Shown: piece by piece, positions 47,505 to 57,055 of the stretch | How positions within the stretch are numbered: position 1 is the stretch's first letter | How the letters are laid out: each line of letters starts with the position of its first letter | From: Clostridium formicaceticum | GTDB lineage: Bacteria; Bacillota; Clostridia; Peptostreptococcales; Natronincolaceae | DNA length: 64,000 nt | Direction: 5' to 3' | NCBI RefSeq assembly: GCF_001854185.1 | Contig: NZ_CP017603.1 | Location: 3,472,001-3,536,000 of the forward strand | Notes under the pieces: generated by a model | Told to the model about the DNA's origin: nothing | Databases searched by the model: none | What the model saw: the letters and a program-made list of their open reading frames with translations, nothing else | Position numbers and translations under genes: made by a program

Positions 47505-48551
47505 CTACATATTTTCTATTTCATCCATCAATGTTTTTACAATTTCTTTTTCTGGAACTTTTTTGATGATTTCACCTTTTTTAAATAACAAACCTGACTC
47601 GATCCCGCCAGCAATGCCGATATCTGCATCCCTAGCCTCTCCGGGACCATTCACAGCACAACCCATGATAGCTACTTTTAATGGCTTTTTTAAGTGATTA
47701 ATTTTTTTTTCAACTTCATTGGCTAAATCAATTAAATTGATTTGACATCTACCGCAGGTGGGGCAGGATATCAGGGTAATTTCATTCTTTATCAAGCCTA
47801 AAGACTTTAATATTTCTTTACCTACCTTGATCTCTTCAACTGGATCTCCTGTTAGTGAAACACGAATGGTATCTCCAATCCCCATTAATAGCAATGCTCC
47901 AATCCCAACAGATGACTTTATGGTTCCTCCCCATATTGTACCAGCTTCAGTAATCCCCAGATGTAGTGGATAGTCAACCCTATTTGCCATTTTTTTGTAA
48001 GCATCTACCGTTAAGTGCACATCGCTAGCCTTTAAAGAAATCACGATATTAAAAAAGTTCATTTCCTCAAGAACCGCTATATGAGCTAAGGCACTTTCTA
48101 CCATTGCTTCTGCCGTAGGGTGTCCATACTTATCCAAGAGATTTTTTTCTAAAGACCCCGCATTGACACCTATTCTAATTTTAACATTCCTCTCCTTAGC
48201 AAGCTTCACCACTTCTCTTACCCTATTTTTATCTCCTATATTACCAGGGTTTAACCGCAGGCCATCGATGCCTTGTTTTAAAGATGCTAAAGCCAAACGA
48301 TAATCAAAATGTATGTCCGCCACAATAGGAATAGTGGTTTGCAACTTGATATCTTTTAATGCTTCTGCCGCCTGCATATTTGGAACAGCCACTCTAACAA
48401 TATCGCAACCTGCCTCCTGAAGTTTTTGAATTTGTTTTACAGTAGCAGCTACATCTCTGGTATCTGTCGTGGTCATAGATTGCACAGATATGGGGTGATT
48501 CCCACCAATGAAAATATTACCACATGTAACTTCTTTTGTATTTCTTCTCAA
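47505..48551 (-). CDS. ispG: 4-hydroxy-3-methylbut-2-enyl-diphosphate synthase
   Basis: A 348-aa iron-sulfur enzyme of the MEP isoprenoid pathway. N-terminal [19 protein letters not shown] barrel start and the C-terminal cluster cysteines in [10 protein letters not shown] and [20 protein letters not shown]. It belongs with dxr and uppS in this region: dxr (second MEP step), ispG (later step) and uppS (polyprenyl carrier). Confidence 0.97.
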   Translation of the reverse strand: MRRNTKEVTCGNIFIGGNHPISVQSMTTTDTRDVAATVKQIQKLQEAGCDIVRVAVPNMQAAEALKDIKLQTTIPIVADIHFDYRLALASLKQGIDGLRLNPGNIGDKNRVREVVKLAKERNVKIRIGVNAGSLEKNLLDKYGHPTAEAMVESALAHIAVLEEMNFFNIVISLKASDVHLTVDAYKKMANRVDYPLHLGITEAGTIWGGTIKSSVGIGALLLMGIGDTIRVSLTGDPVEEIKVGKEILKSLGLIKNEITLISCPTCGRCQINLIDLANEVEKKINHLKKPLKVAIMGCAVNGPGEARDADIGIAGGIESGLLFKKGEIIKKVPEKEIVKTLMDEIENM

Positions 48552-48599
48552 AATTTACCACCTCGATTAAACTGAATGAATTCCTCTAGCTAAAGCATG

Positions 48600-48660
48600 C
48601 CTATGCATTTTAATATAGCAGGAGGTACATTGCCTATATAATAAAATTAAAGGATAAAGA
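48600..48660. repeat. possible degenerate family B repeat
   Basis: GCATTTTAATATAGCAGGAG followed by GTACATT resembles the left arm of family B, and TATAATAAAATTAAAGG the right, but the match is loose. It lies in the ispG-rseP spacer. Confidence 0.3.
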
Positions 48661-48671
48661 GGCCATACCTA

Positions 48672-49691
48672 CTAACTACTAAAGAAAGTTAATATATCTT
48701 TATAAGTAATAATGATCATCAGTAACATTAGCAGTGCTAAGCCCACCATGTGAACAAAAGCTTCCTTGTCTGGATCAACTGGCTTACCTCTAAAAAGTTC
48801 AAATATCAAAAATAAAATTCTACTACCATCTAAAGCAGGGATGGGCAGCAAGTTTATGATCCCTAGATTGATGCTTATTAGGGCTGCTAAATATAGAACA
48901 TTGTACAGGCCATCTCTACTAGCCTGACCCACTAAAGTTATAATACCCACCGGTCCAACAACTTCTGCAGAAATTGCCTGCCTTCTAAGTAATCTTCCAA
49001 AAAAACCCAACATTTCTACAACAATCATTCTTGTTTGTTCATAACTACCCCTTAATGCTAAAGTAAGAGACTTTTCTGTAGCTGGTACAATACCAATCAT
49101 AAATCTATTGTTGCTTTCATCTATTTCTGGTTTTACCACTTTTTGAATTTTTTCATTATCCCGCATTAATTCAAGCTGTAATTCTTCACCCTGAGACGTA
49201 TTTATTTCCTCTACTAAATGTTCCCAATCCCTTATGGTTACATTGTTGACAGATAGAATTTCGTCCTTTGGTTGAATCCCTACGATTTCTGCTGGTGAAT
49301 TTTCTATGACTTGTTGTATTCTAGTGGTAGGCGCTCCCATGACATTGTAAAAAGTAATTACAAATAAAAGAATCGCTAAAATGAAGTTCATAAGAGGTCC
49401 AGCAAAGATTACCGCAATTCTTTCACCTACGGTTTTTTTGCTAAAACTTCTTAAGTCATTAGAAACCTCATCTTCTCCCTCCATCTTTACATAACCACCT
49501 ATAGGTAAAATCCTTATGGAATAATCTGTTTCCCCTTTTTTGTACCTAAAGAGTTTAGGCCCCATACCTATAGCAAACTCATGGACTTTGATGCCCACCG
49601 CCTTAGCAATACTAAAATGTCCTAGTTCATGAATAAAAACCAGTAAACCAAATACAAAAATTGCTGTTAGGGCTGTTCTCAATATAAACAC
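48672..49691 (-). CDS. rseP: site-2 protease RseP/RasP
   Basis: A 339-aa intramembrane zinc protease. The HELGH active site is in the first membrane helix (VFIHELGHFSIAKAVG, about 20-24). One PDZ domain (IQPKDEILSVNNVTIRDWEH) is present, and the second metal ligand is in NLLPIPALDGSRI near the C-terminus. In B. subtilis RasP cleaves anti-sigma factors and FtsL. Adjacent to dxr (5-base spacing), the usual order. Confidence 0.96.
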   Translation of the reverse strand: MFILRTALTAIFVFGLLVFIHELGHFSIAKAVGIKVHEFAIGMGPKLFRYKKGETDYSIRILPIGGYVKMEGEDEVSNDLRSFSKKTVGERIAVIFAGPLMNFILAILLFVITFYNVMGAPTTRIQQVIENSPAEIVGIQPKDEILSVNNVTIRDWEHLVEEINTSQGEELQLELMRDNEKIQKVVKPEIDESNNRFMIGIVPATEKSLTLALRGSYEQTRMIVVEMLGFFGRLLRRQAISAEVVGPVGIITLVGQASRDGLYNVLYLAALISINLGIINLLPIPALDGSRILFLIFELFRGKPVDPDKEAFVHMVGLALLMLLMIIITYKDILTFFSS

Positions 49692-49695
49692 CTTC

Positions 49696-50844
49696 CTATC
49701 TTAATTCATTAACAATCCAACTTCTCACCCACTGTTCTAACATTTGCAGTTCTTCAGCAGTACTGTAGGAAAAGGCTTGATGAACCTCCATAACCCTTTC
49801 AATATATCTTGGTATATCATAGAAACTTATTTTGCTTTTTAAATAATAGTCCACCAACATTTCATTGGCAGCATTCAGAACACAGGGCATTGTGCCACCT
49901 ATTTTCATAGCTTTGTAGGCCAAAGCTAAACAAGGAAATCGTTCTACATCTGGTTCTATAAAGGTTAAGTTATTCATTGTTTTAAAGTCTAATCTTGTTA
50001 CCCCTCCTTCTACTCTTTCAGGATAAGAAAGGGCATATTGAATGGGCAGCTTCATATTAGGTACCCCTAGTTGTGCAATAATAGAAAAATCTTTAAGCTC
50101 AATCATGGAATGAATAATACTCTGAGGATGTATAATTACTTCTATTTTATCCACATCTACATGGAATAACCATTTTGCTTCAATTACTTCTAAACCTTTA
50201 TTCATTAAAGTGGCAGAATCGATAGAAATTTTCTGTCCCATATTCCAATTTGGATGTTTTAAAGCCTCCTTAAAGGTAGCTTTTTCAATCTCTTCATAGG
50301 ACCACTCCCTAAAAGGTCCTCCTGAAGCAGTAAGTATGATCTTAGAAATATCATTCATCTTTTCTCCATTCAAACATTGAAACACAGCAGAATGTTCACT
50401 ATCTACGGGAAGAAGTTTTACATTGTTTTTATGGCATTCTTTCATCACCAATTCTCCTGCTGCCACTAATGTTTCTTTATTCGCCAATGCAACCGTCTTT
50501 TTACTTTTGACAGCCTCCAGTGTAGGTAAGAGCCCTATGCTTCCTACCACTGCGTTTAACACTAATTCAGCTTCATGGTAGGTTGCAACTTCAATTAAGC
50601 CTTCTATCCCTGAGGAAATTTTTACATTCGATGAAACTCTAGCCGCCAGGGTTTTTGCTTTTTCTTTATCAAAAACAGCAACAATTTTAGGCTGAAACTT
50701 TCGAATTTGTGCTTCCAATTCATCTATACTTTGCATAACAGCTAATCCAACAACTTTAAACTTTTCTGGATGTTCCCCTACAATTTCCAAGGTTTGCTTC
50801 CCAATGGAACCTGTAGATCCTAAAATGCTAATTTTTCTTGTCAT
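49696..50844 (-). CDS. dxr: 1-deoxy-D-xylulose 5-phosphate reductoisomerase
   Basis: A 382-aa NADPH enzyme for the second MEP-pathway step. N-terminal nucleotide-binding loop ISILGSTGSIGKQTLEI, catalytic segment LLPVDSEHSAVFQCL, SGGPFREW and the flexible loop WNMGQKISIDSATLMNKGLE with metal ligands. Complete length. Confidence 0.97.
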   Translation of the reverse strand: MTRKISILGSTGSIGKQTLEIVGEHPEKFKVVGLAVMQSIDELEAQIRKFQPKIVAVFDKEKAKTLAARVSSNVKISSGIEGLIEVATYHEAELVLNAVVGSIGLLPTLEAVKSKKTVALANKETLVAAGELVMKECHKNNVKLLPVDSEHSAVFQCLNGEKMNDISKIILTASGGPFREWSYEEIEKATFKEALKHPNWNMGQKISIDSATLMNKGLEVIEAKWLFHVDVDKIEVIIHPQSIIHSMIELKDFSIIAQLGVPNMKLPIQYALSYPERVEGGVTRLDFKTMNNLTFIEPDVERFPCLALAYKAMKIGGTMPCVLNAANEMLVDYYLKSKISFYDIPRYIERVMEVHQAFSYSTAEELQMLEQWVRSWIVNELR

Positions 50845-50929
50845 CCCTTCACCTCTTATTTAATAAAATAAGCATTGCTTTAAGGCTATGCTTATTTTAA
50901 ATTACTATTTTAATAAGATATATGCTATA

Positions 50930-51043
50930 AATTTTAATATACTAAGGTCTACATTTACAGTCCTCAGCTGGTCTTTTAGCCTAGAGGGAAACCGTAGACC
51001 CTATATATTAAAATTCAAGTCTAAAGGCGCATATCTATTAGTA
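50930..51043. repeat. dispersed repeat family B, full copy overlapping the cdsA 3' end
   Basis: Same layout as the copy at 28424-28560: AAATTTTAATATACTAAGG, GTCTACATTTACAG, then GGGAAACCGTAGACC and TATATTAAAATTCAAG. Its right end (GCGCATATCTAT) encodes the last residues of CdsA. Fills the dxr-cdsA spacer. Confidence 0.8.
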
Positions 51044-51812
51044 AAACAAAAAAATAATAAACAATAGGAGCAGTAAATAATATACTGTCAAATCGATCTA
51101 ATACTCCACCATGCCCAGGTATTAGATTTCCAAAGTCCTTCAGCCCTGTATATCTTTTAATTTGTGAGGCCGTTAAGTCCCCCACCTGAGAAATGATACT
51201 TCCAATCATCCCTAAAAAAATAAACATTACCATATATTCTATGAAAAACATATAAGCAAATATACCACATGACAACATGCTTCCGATCGTCCCGACAATT
51301 GCTCCCTCCACCGTCTTTTTAGGACTAATTTTAGGGCACAATTTTCTTTTGCCAAAAAAGTATCCTCCAAAGTATGCAAAGGTGTCAGTGGACCAGGCAA
51401 TAATAAATATAAACCAAATCCCATTACTGTTGCTAAGATTGCTTGTTAAAATAATATGCCCTAAAAAAAATGCAACATATATGATGCCATAAAGCGACAA
51501 ACTGATGTCTACAATGGTATACTTTGAATGATATAACAGTACTATACTAAATAAAAGAACGGTGATAAATACTAAAAAAAATAAATAATTCATAGCTATA
51601 GAGAGATAAAATCCAGTCAATAAAAACACTGTTACACCATAGGCTAACCAGCACATGGGTCGATAGCTTTTAAGTGTCATCGCATGATAAAATTCATTCA
51701 GACCTACCAATGCAATTAGCATGGTTGCTAAATATAAAAGAATACCTCCCTGTAAGACAATATAAATCAGCAAGGGGATTCCCACAAAACCACTGACTAT
51801 TCTCTTTAACAT
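51021..51812 (-). CDS. cdsA: phosphatidate cytidylyltransferase
   Basis: A 263-aa multi-pass membrane enzyme that makes CDP-diacylglycerol, the precursor used by PgsA. The family signature is near the C-terminus: GDLTASQIKRYTGLKDFGNL then IPGHGGVLDRFDS. Seven or eight hydrophobic segments are visible. The last residues (LLIDMRL) and stop codon lie in a family B repeat, so the C-terminus may have been altered by insertion. Twelve bases from uppS. Confidence 0.95.
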   Translation of the reverse strand: MLKRIVSGFVGIPLLIYIVLQGGILLYLATMLIALVGLNEFYHAMTLKSYRPMCWLAYGVTVFLLTGFYLSIAMNYLFFLVFITVLLFSIVLLYHSKYTIVDISLSLYGIIYVAFFLGHIILTSNLSNSNGIWFIFIIAWSTDTFAYFGGYFFGKRKLCPKISPKKTVEGAIVGTIGSMLSCGIFAYMFFIEYMVMFIFLGMIGSIISQVGDLTASQIKRYTGLKDFGNLIPGHGGVLDRFDSILFTAPIVYYFFVLLIDMRL

Positions 51813-51824
51813 GTAATCTCCCCC

Positions 51825-52583
51825 CTAAGTTCCACCGTATCGCCTTTGTCTGTTTTCAAAGTCCTTAATAGCTTCTAATAAGTGGGTACCAGTAAAATCC
51901 GGCCAGTATACGTCAGAGAACCAAAGTTCCGTATAGGCACTCTGCCATAAAAGAAAGTTACTTAGTCTATACTCACCACTTGTTCTAATTAATAAATCTG
52001 GATCTGGAATATCTCCAGTATCTAAATGTATTTTGATTAGATTTTCATCTATATCCTTCACATCAAACTGTTTTTTTGATAGTTTTTCAGCTATTTTTTT
52101 AACACATCTCACCATTTCATCCCGACTTCCATAGTTCAATGCAATATTTACACATAAGCCCTTGTTATTTTTTGTTAACTCTTTCGCTCTATGAATTTCA
52201 ATCTTAACCGCCTCTGGAAATTTTGTAATATCTCCAATTGTATTAATTTTTACGTTGTTTTTATGTAATTCCTTGGCTTCCTTTTTTAAATATTCTACTA
52301 ATAACTTCATTAAGGCAGATACTTCTTCTGAAGATCTTTTCCAATTTTCCGTTGAAAAAGCATATAGAGATAAGTACTTCACCCCTATGTTAGATGCAGT
52401 TTTTATCACATCTCTTAAGGCATTTACCCCTGAGCGATGCCCTAATGTTCTTGGTAAGTTCCTTTTTTTTGCCCACCTTCCATTTCCATCCATAATAATA
52501 CCAATATGTTGAGGTATTTTTTCTTTATCCACATAAAGTTCCTGGGTATTTTTATTCTTGATCATGTCTTTGATTTTGTTCAT
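51825..52583 (-). CDS. uppS: isoprenyl transferase (undecaprenyl diphosphate synthase)
   Basis: A 252-aa cis-prenyltransferase making the C55 lipid carrier for cell-wall synthesis. HIGIIMDGNGRWAKKRNLPR contains the catalytic aspartate; SLYAFSTENWKR, ALNYGSRDE and the C-terminal DLLIRTSGEYRLSNFLLWQ are family blocks. Start: ATG after TGAGGTGAG. Confidence 0.97.
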   Translation of the reverse strand: MNKIKDMIKNKNTQELYVDKEKIPQHIGIIMDGNGRWAKKRNLPRTLGHRSGVNALRDVIKTASNIGVKYLSLYAFSTENWKRSSEEVSALMKLLVEYLKKEAKELHKNNVKINTIGDITKFPEAVKIEIHRAKELTKNNKGLCVNIALNYGSRDEMVRCVKKIAEKLSKKQFDVKDIDENLIKIHLDTGDIPDPDLLIRTSGEYRLSNFLLWQSAYTELWFSDVYWPDFTGTHLLEAIKDFENRQRRYGGT

Positions 52584-52603
52584 TTACTCACCTCAAGTGT
52601 TTT

Positions 52604-52625
52604 TAAACCCCCAAACGGGGGCTTA
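52604..52625 (-). terminator. GC-rich hairpin between the PASTA-like gene and uppS
   Basis: GCCCCCGTTTGGGGGT on the minus strand, a 5-bp G:C stem extended by T:A pairs and followed by TTTAAAAAC. It lies immediately after the stop of the upstream gene and before the uppS ribosome-binding site, so it may be a partial terminator or processing site. Confidence 0.55.
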
Positions 52626-52811
52626 AAAATAGGATATGATAAGCTCTATTTCATCCTGCGATACTCTTTTTGACCGTATAACTCTAGCACAGCCTTCTTC
52701 AACACAGGTTTTAGCAATACTCTCCTTTACATTAATCTTAAATGCATTAGATTCTAGTAAAAGTATAGCGTCTTCAATCTTATAGCCTAGAACATCCGGT
52801 AATGTCTCCAA
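52623..52811 (-). CDS. small PASTA-like protein between frr and uppS
   Basis: A 62-aa protein starting LPDVLGYKIEDAILLLESNA, the usual opening of a PASTA fold (P-D-V-x-G...A...L). It then has ARVIRSKRVSQDEIELIISY. No membrane anchor or other domain is present. It begins two bases upstream of the frr stop region and is clearly in the operon. PASTA domains bind muropeptides when extracellular; a cytoplasmic single-domain version has no assigned role. I believe it is real because of its position and compact fold. Confidence 0.75.
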   Translation of the reverse strand: METLPDVLGYKIEDAILLLESNAFKINVKESIAKTCVEEGCARVIRSKRVSQDEIELIISYF

Positions 52812-52813
52812 TC

Positions 52814-53371
52814 TTAAACCTCCAAAATTTCCTTTTCTTTTGCTTCCGCTAATTCATCAATTTTCTTTATAAATTGATCTGTAATTTTTTGCACCTCATC
52901 TTGCGCTGCTTTTAAATCATCTTCTGTAAGTTCTCCATCTTTGTGCATTTTCTTTAAATCATCATTTGCGTTTCTACGCTCGTTTCTAATAGCTACTTTA
53001 CTATCTTCAGCTGTCTTTTTAACAATTTTTGTTAGATCTTTTCTTCTTTCTTCTGTGAGTTGTGGAATGTTTAGTCTTATCACTTTTCCATCATTAGAAG
53101 GGTTAATACCTAAGTCTGACTGCTGTATCGCCTTCTCAATTGTCCCCATAACCGATGGATCATAAGGTTGGATAGTAATTAGTCTTGGCTCGGGGGCAGC
53201 AACAGATGCAATTTGTTTTATAGGTGTCGCAGTGCCGTAGTAATCAATGCTAAGTCTGTCTAACATAGATGGATTTGCTCTACCAGCTCTTATGGCATTC
53301 AAGTCTTCTTTTAAAACCTTTAGCGTTTTGTTCATTTTTTCTTCTAGATTCTTATGTGTTTCTAATTTCAT
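52814..53371 (-). CDS. frr: ribosome recycling factor
   Basis: A 185-aa two-domain protein that splits post-termination ribosomes with EF-G. LKEDLNAIRAGRANPSMLDR, IQPYDPSVMGTIEKAIQQSD and LNIPQLTEERRKDL are the signature blocks. Complete. Confidence 0.98.
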   Translation of the reverse strand: MKLETHKNLEEKMNKTLKVLKEDLNAIRAGRANPSMLDRLSIDYYGTATPIKQIASVAAPEPRLITIQPYDPSVMGTIEKAIQQSDLGINPSNDGKVIRLNIPQLTEERRKDLTKIVKKTAEDSKVAIRNERRNANDDLKKMHKDGELTEDDLKAAQDEVQKITDQFIKKIDELAEAKEKEILEV

Positions 53372-53404
53372 ATTTTCTCCTCCCTTATATAAAATCTTTA
53401 TTCA

Positions 53405-54136
<732 letters not shown>

Positions 54137-54250
54137 CTAATTATTTCTACAATCAGTAAAAAAATCCTTTATTTTATCTATAGTTTTCACTAAAAAACTT
54201 TATTTAACACAAAAAAAATAACAGCGTCTTCAAAAAGTATTTATTTGAAA

Positions 54251-54272
54251 AGAGAACACGAAAGTGTTCTCT
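54251..54272 (-). terminator. terminator of tsf
   Basis: AGAGAACAC, GAAA-type loop, GTGTTCTCT, then TTTTC on the minus strand, right after the tsf stop codon. Confidence 0.82.
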
Positions 54273-54280
54273 CAACAAAG

Positions 54281-54928
54281 CTATTGTCCCATTTGTTTTG
54301 CTACTTCTTCTGCGAAGTTTTCTTCTTTCTTCTCTAATCCTTCTCCAACTTCAAATCTTACGAATCTTCTTATACTTAAGTTTTCTCCGATTTTAGAAAT
54401 TTTCTCTGTTAACAATCCACCAACAGTAATATCAGGATTTTTCACAAAAGGCTGCTCTAATAAACAAACTTCCTTGTAATATTTCTCAATTCTACCTTCT
54501 ACCATTTTATCTACAATTTTTTCTGGTTTGCCTTCATTTAAAGCTTGCTTTCTTAGAATTTCTTTTTCTTTTTCAATTTCATCCTGAGGTACTTCTTCCT
54601 TACTAACATAGAAAGGATTAGATGCTGCGATCTGCATAGCTACATCTTTAACAAACTCTTTAAATTCTTGATTTTTAGCAACAAAGTCAGTTTCAGAGTT
54701 TACTTCTACTAATACGCCAATTCTGCCACCATGTATGTATGATTCTACCAATCCTTCTGCTGCTATTCTTCCTGCCTTTTTAGCAACAGCAGCAAGTCCC
54801 TTTTCTCTTAAAATCTCTACAGCCTTGTCCATATTTCCAGCTGCATCTGTTAAGGCTTTTTTGCAATCCATCATACCGGCTCCAGTTTTTTCTCTCAGTT
54901 CTTTTACCATTGCTGCAGTAATATTCAT
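54281..54928 (-). CDS. tsf: elongation factor Ts
   Basis: A 215-aa nucleotide exchange factor for EF-Tu. N-terminal [20 protein letters not shown], core [20 protein letters not shown], and the C-terminal module. Shorter than E. coli EF-Ts because one core subdomain is reduced, as in many Firmicutes. Follows rpsB. Confidence 0.97.
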   Translation of the reverse strand: MNITAAMVKELREKTGAGMMDCKKALTDAAGNMDKAVEILREKGLAAVAKKAGRIAAEGLVESYIHGGRIGVLVEVNSETDFVAKNQEFKEFVKDVAMQIAASNPFYVSKEEVPQDEIEKEKEILRKQALNEGKPEKIVDKMVEGRIEKYYKEVCLLEQPFVKNPDITVGGLLTEKISKIGENLSIRRFVRFEVGEGLEKKEENFAEEVAKQMGQ

Positions 54929-54957
54929 TAATAACGCCTCCCTAAAATATTTTTAAA

Positions 54958-54994
54958 GGTAAGGACGTAAGGGAATATTCCCTAAGCCCTTACC
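54958..54994 (-). promoter_or_regulatory. hairpin between rpsB and tsf (possible attenuator)
   Basis: GGTAAGG and CCTTACC enclose an inner AGGGAATATTCCCT palindrome, followed on the minus strand by TTTAAAAAT. It could reduce read-through from rpsB to tsf or stabilise the rpsB message. Confidence 0.55.
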
Positions 54995-55014
54995 TTCTCA
55001 TTGTATAGTATTAA

Positions 55015-55713
55015 CTATTCTTCAATTTGGAATCCTTGTCTTCCTTCTATTACAGCATTTGCTATAGTAGCAGTAAGCAGCTTTACAGCTCTAATTGCAT
55101 CATCATTACCTGGGATCACATAATCAACATCATCAGGATCACAATTAGTATCTACAATTGATACTACAGGTATACCCAATGTATGAGCTTCCTTGATAGC
55201 AATTCTTTCTTTTCTTGGATCTACAACAAAAAGTGCACTAGGCATTTCTTTCATATCTTTAATACCGCCTAAGAACTTTTCTAGTTTTTCCATTTCATTT
55301 CTAAGCTTAATAACTTCTTTTTTAGGAAGTACATCAAATGTACCATCCTCTTCCATCGTTTCTAATTGACGAAGACGGTCAATACGATTTTTAATGGTAT
55401 TGTAATTTGTTAACATACCACCTAACCATCTTTGGTTAACAAAGTACATACCGCATCTTTTTGCTTCTTCTTCTATAGCTTCTTGTGCCTGCTTTTTTGT
55501 TCCTACAAAAAGAATGGTTTTTCCTTCAGAAGCTAATTCCCTAACAATATCATAGCACTCTTCTACTTTTTTTACAGTTTTTTGAAGATCTATGATATAA
55601 ATACCATTCCTCTCTGTAAAAATATACTCTGACATTTTAGGGTTCCATCTTCTTGTTTGATGTCCAAAGTGAACGCCTGCTTCTAATAATTGTTTCATTG
55701 AAATTACTGACAT
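55015..55713 (-). CDS. rpsB: 30S ribosomal protein S2
   Basis: A 232-aa protein: [40 protein letters not shown] and [13 protein letters not shown] are family hallmarks. The ATG at 55713 follows AAAGGAGGTAGTAAA. An ATG 13 codons upstream in frame would add a non-homologous extension and is rejected. Confidence 0.97.
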   Translation of the reverse strand: MSVISMKQLLEAGVHFGHQTRRWNPKMSEYIFTERNGIYIIDLQKTVKKVEECYDIVRELASEGKTILFVGTKKQAQEAIEEEAKRCGMYFVNQRWLGGMLTNYNTIKNRIDRLRQLETMEEDGTFDVLPKKEVIKLRNEMEKLEKFLGGIKDMKEMPSALFVVDPRKERIAIKEAHTLGIPVVSIVDTNCDPDDVDYVIPGNDDAIRAVKLLTATIANAVIEGRQGFQIEE

Positions 55714-55818
55714 TTTACTACCTCCTTTAGTTTTTTCCTCCATCTTACTCATCTCAATACAGAACCCTTTGAGGCACTACTGCATTGATTATAAGATGTG
55801 TGTTTTATCACCTTTTGT

Positions 55819-55847
55819 ATTCTAACACAATGAAAAACATTTATCAA
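55819..55847 (-). promoter_or_regulatory. sigma-A promoter of rpsB
   Basis: TTGATA at 55842-55847, a 17-base spacer and TAGAAT at 55819-55824 (minus strand). It leaves an untranslated leader of about 100 bases, in which I see no assigned riboregulator. Confidence 0.75.
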
Positions 55848-55923
55848 TACATATTTTTCAAATTTTACTATAATTATTGTCAACAAATGTATTTTTTATT
55901 AGTGTTTTTTATCAAAATTTTAT

Positions 55924-56241
55924 TCATTCATATCCATATACTCGACCAGTAACCCTGGTTTTTTCCCTGGTTTCTATCAAATTATTCTCCAACGCATTTA
56001 ATTCTATAGAAAGTTGATTCATCGTATCTTCTCTAGTTGCATTTTCCTGTGTTATATTTTCTCGACTTATGCTTTCTTGAAGAACCTTTTCATTTCTTGT
56101 AACCTCAATAAAAGGATCGCTGTTTTGCAAGCTATCTATAGGCTGACCAGTAAGTAATATATTTATAACAGCAGCTATGATCATTCCTATTCCTATTCCT
56201 ATAGCTAAGCTTTGAATAGAAAACTGTTTCAATAAATTCAC
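55924..56241 (-). CDS. hypothetical protein with one N-terminal membrane helix
   Basis: A 105-aa protein with a hydrophobic segment at about residues 11-30 (SLAIGIGIGMIIAAVINILL) and a hydrophilic tail containing a SREN/TQEN/TRED-like repeat (residues 58-72), probably helical. No known family recognised. It follows the 152-aa gene by one base, so it belongs to the end of the fla/che operon. Next gene downstream is rpsB. Confidence 0.75.
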   Translation of the reverse strand: MNLLKQFSIQSLAIGIGIGMIIAAVINILLTGQPIDSLQNSDPFIEVTRNEKVLQESISRENITQENATREDTMNQLSIELNALENNLIETREKTRVTGRVYGYE

Positions 56242-56242
56242 C

Positions 56243-56701
56243 TCATTTTACTAGTTTTACAACCATCTCAACCTCTCGAATGCTTTTATTCAGCTTTCTT
56301 GCGATTTCCTCTAGATTATTGGTTTCCTTATATAATTCAATAATATCTTTGTTTTTTTGAAGAAATTTGTTGTAATTTAGAATATGGTTGAAATGCTCAT
56401 GATCATTGGCCTCATAAGTAGATACAGTACAATTTTCTATGGATTTCTCTTTAACATCTGGCAGATTTGTTATATATTCTCTCAACAGAGCTACTTCGCT
56501 TGTAAGTTTATGTATTTCATGACTTAGCTTCAGATGTCCTTCGCCTATTAAAGCTTCGAGTTTTTTTAAGTCTTTTTCATTAGGATTAAGGGAAGAAAGG
56601 TGATTTTGAGAAAAAGAATGATCCTTTTGTCGCAATAAAATATATAAAGCTATAAAAATAGTAAACATCCCAGTTATAACAATAATGATATTATAATCCA
56701 T
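56243..56701 (-). CDS. SwrB-position membrane protein with C-terminal helix-turn-helix-like segment
   Basis: A 152-aa protein with an N-terminal membrane anchor (IIIVITGMFTIFIALYILLR), a helical middle region and a C-terminal segment, DIIELYKETNNLEEIARKLN followed by KSIREVEMVVKL, that looks like a short helix-turn-helix. In B. subtilis, the gene between sigD and rpsB is swrB, which also has one anchor and a cytoplasmic tail. Sequence identity to SwrB cannot be claimed; position and topology agree. Confidence 0.75.
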   Translation of the reverse strand: MDYNIIIVITGMFTIFIALYILLRQKDHSFSQNHLSSLNPNEKDLKKLEALIGEGHLKLSHEIHKLTSEVALLREYITNLPDVKEKSIENCTVSTYEANDHEHFNHILNYNKFLQKNKDIIELYKETNNLEEIARKLNKSIREVEMVVKLVK

Positions 56702-56717
56702 GACACACTCCTTAAAT

Positions 56718-57044
56718 TCAAATGAAAATATCTAATTTTTGACCTTTTTCTTTAGCACATCTTATTTTGTTCTTTTGCTTCGTTGTTTTTTTTTCTGGGT
56801 TTTGAGAAGATTTAGACTTTTGTTGCCTGCTTTGAGACTGCTCTTTATTATCTTTAGTAATTTTTTTCCCCTGGGTATCCTCAGTATGCTTTACTTTATT
56901 TCTATTTTGCTCTACTTGATTTTTTTCAGTGTTTTGCAAAAATGTATTTGTGTCTCTTATTTTATTAAAATCATTTTGTTTTTCTTTAGATTCCATAAGC
57001 GTATTATTTAGGGTCAGATGATAATCAATGGGTTTAATAGACAT
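56718..57044 (-). CDS. small Lys/Gln/Asn-rich hypothetical protein
   Basis: A 108-aa, highly charged, low-complexity protein (for example QSQSRQQKSKSSQNPEKKTT). The start follows a GGTGGTGAAAAT ribosome-binding site 11 bases after the DUF342 gene. No domain is recognisable. Location in the fla/che operon suggests a motility-related or structural role, but this is only context. Confidence 0.65.
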   Translation of the reverse strand: MSIKPIDYHLTLNNTLMESKEKQNDFNKIRDTNTFLQNTEKNQVEQNRNKVKHTEDTQGKKITKDNKEQSQSRQQKSKSSQNPEKKTTKQKNKIRCAKEKGQKLDIFI

Positions 57045-57055
57045 ATTTTCACCAC

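Noticed and set aside
55714-55818. ribosomal-protein leader riboregulator upstream of rpsB
   Set aside because: The leader has the right length but I see no convincing conserved structure by eye; a covariance search would be needed.
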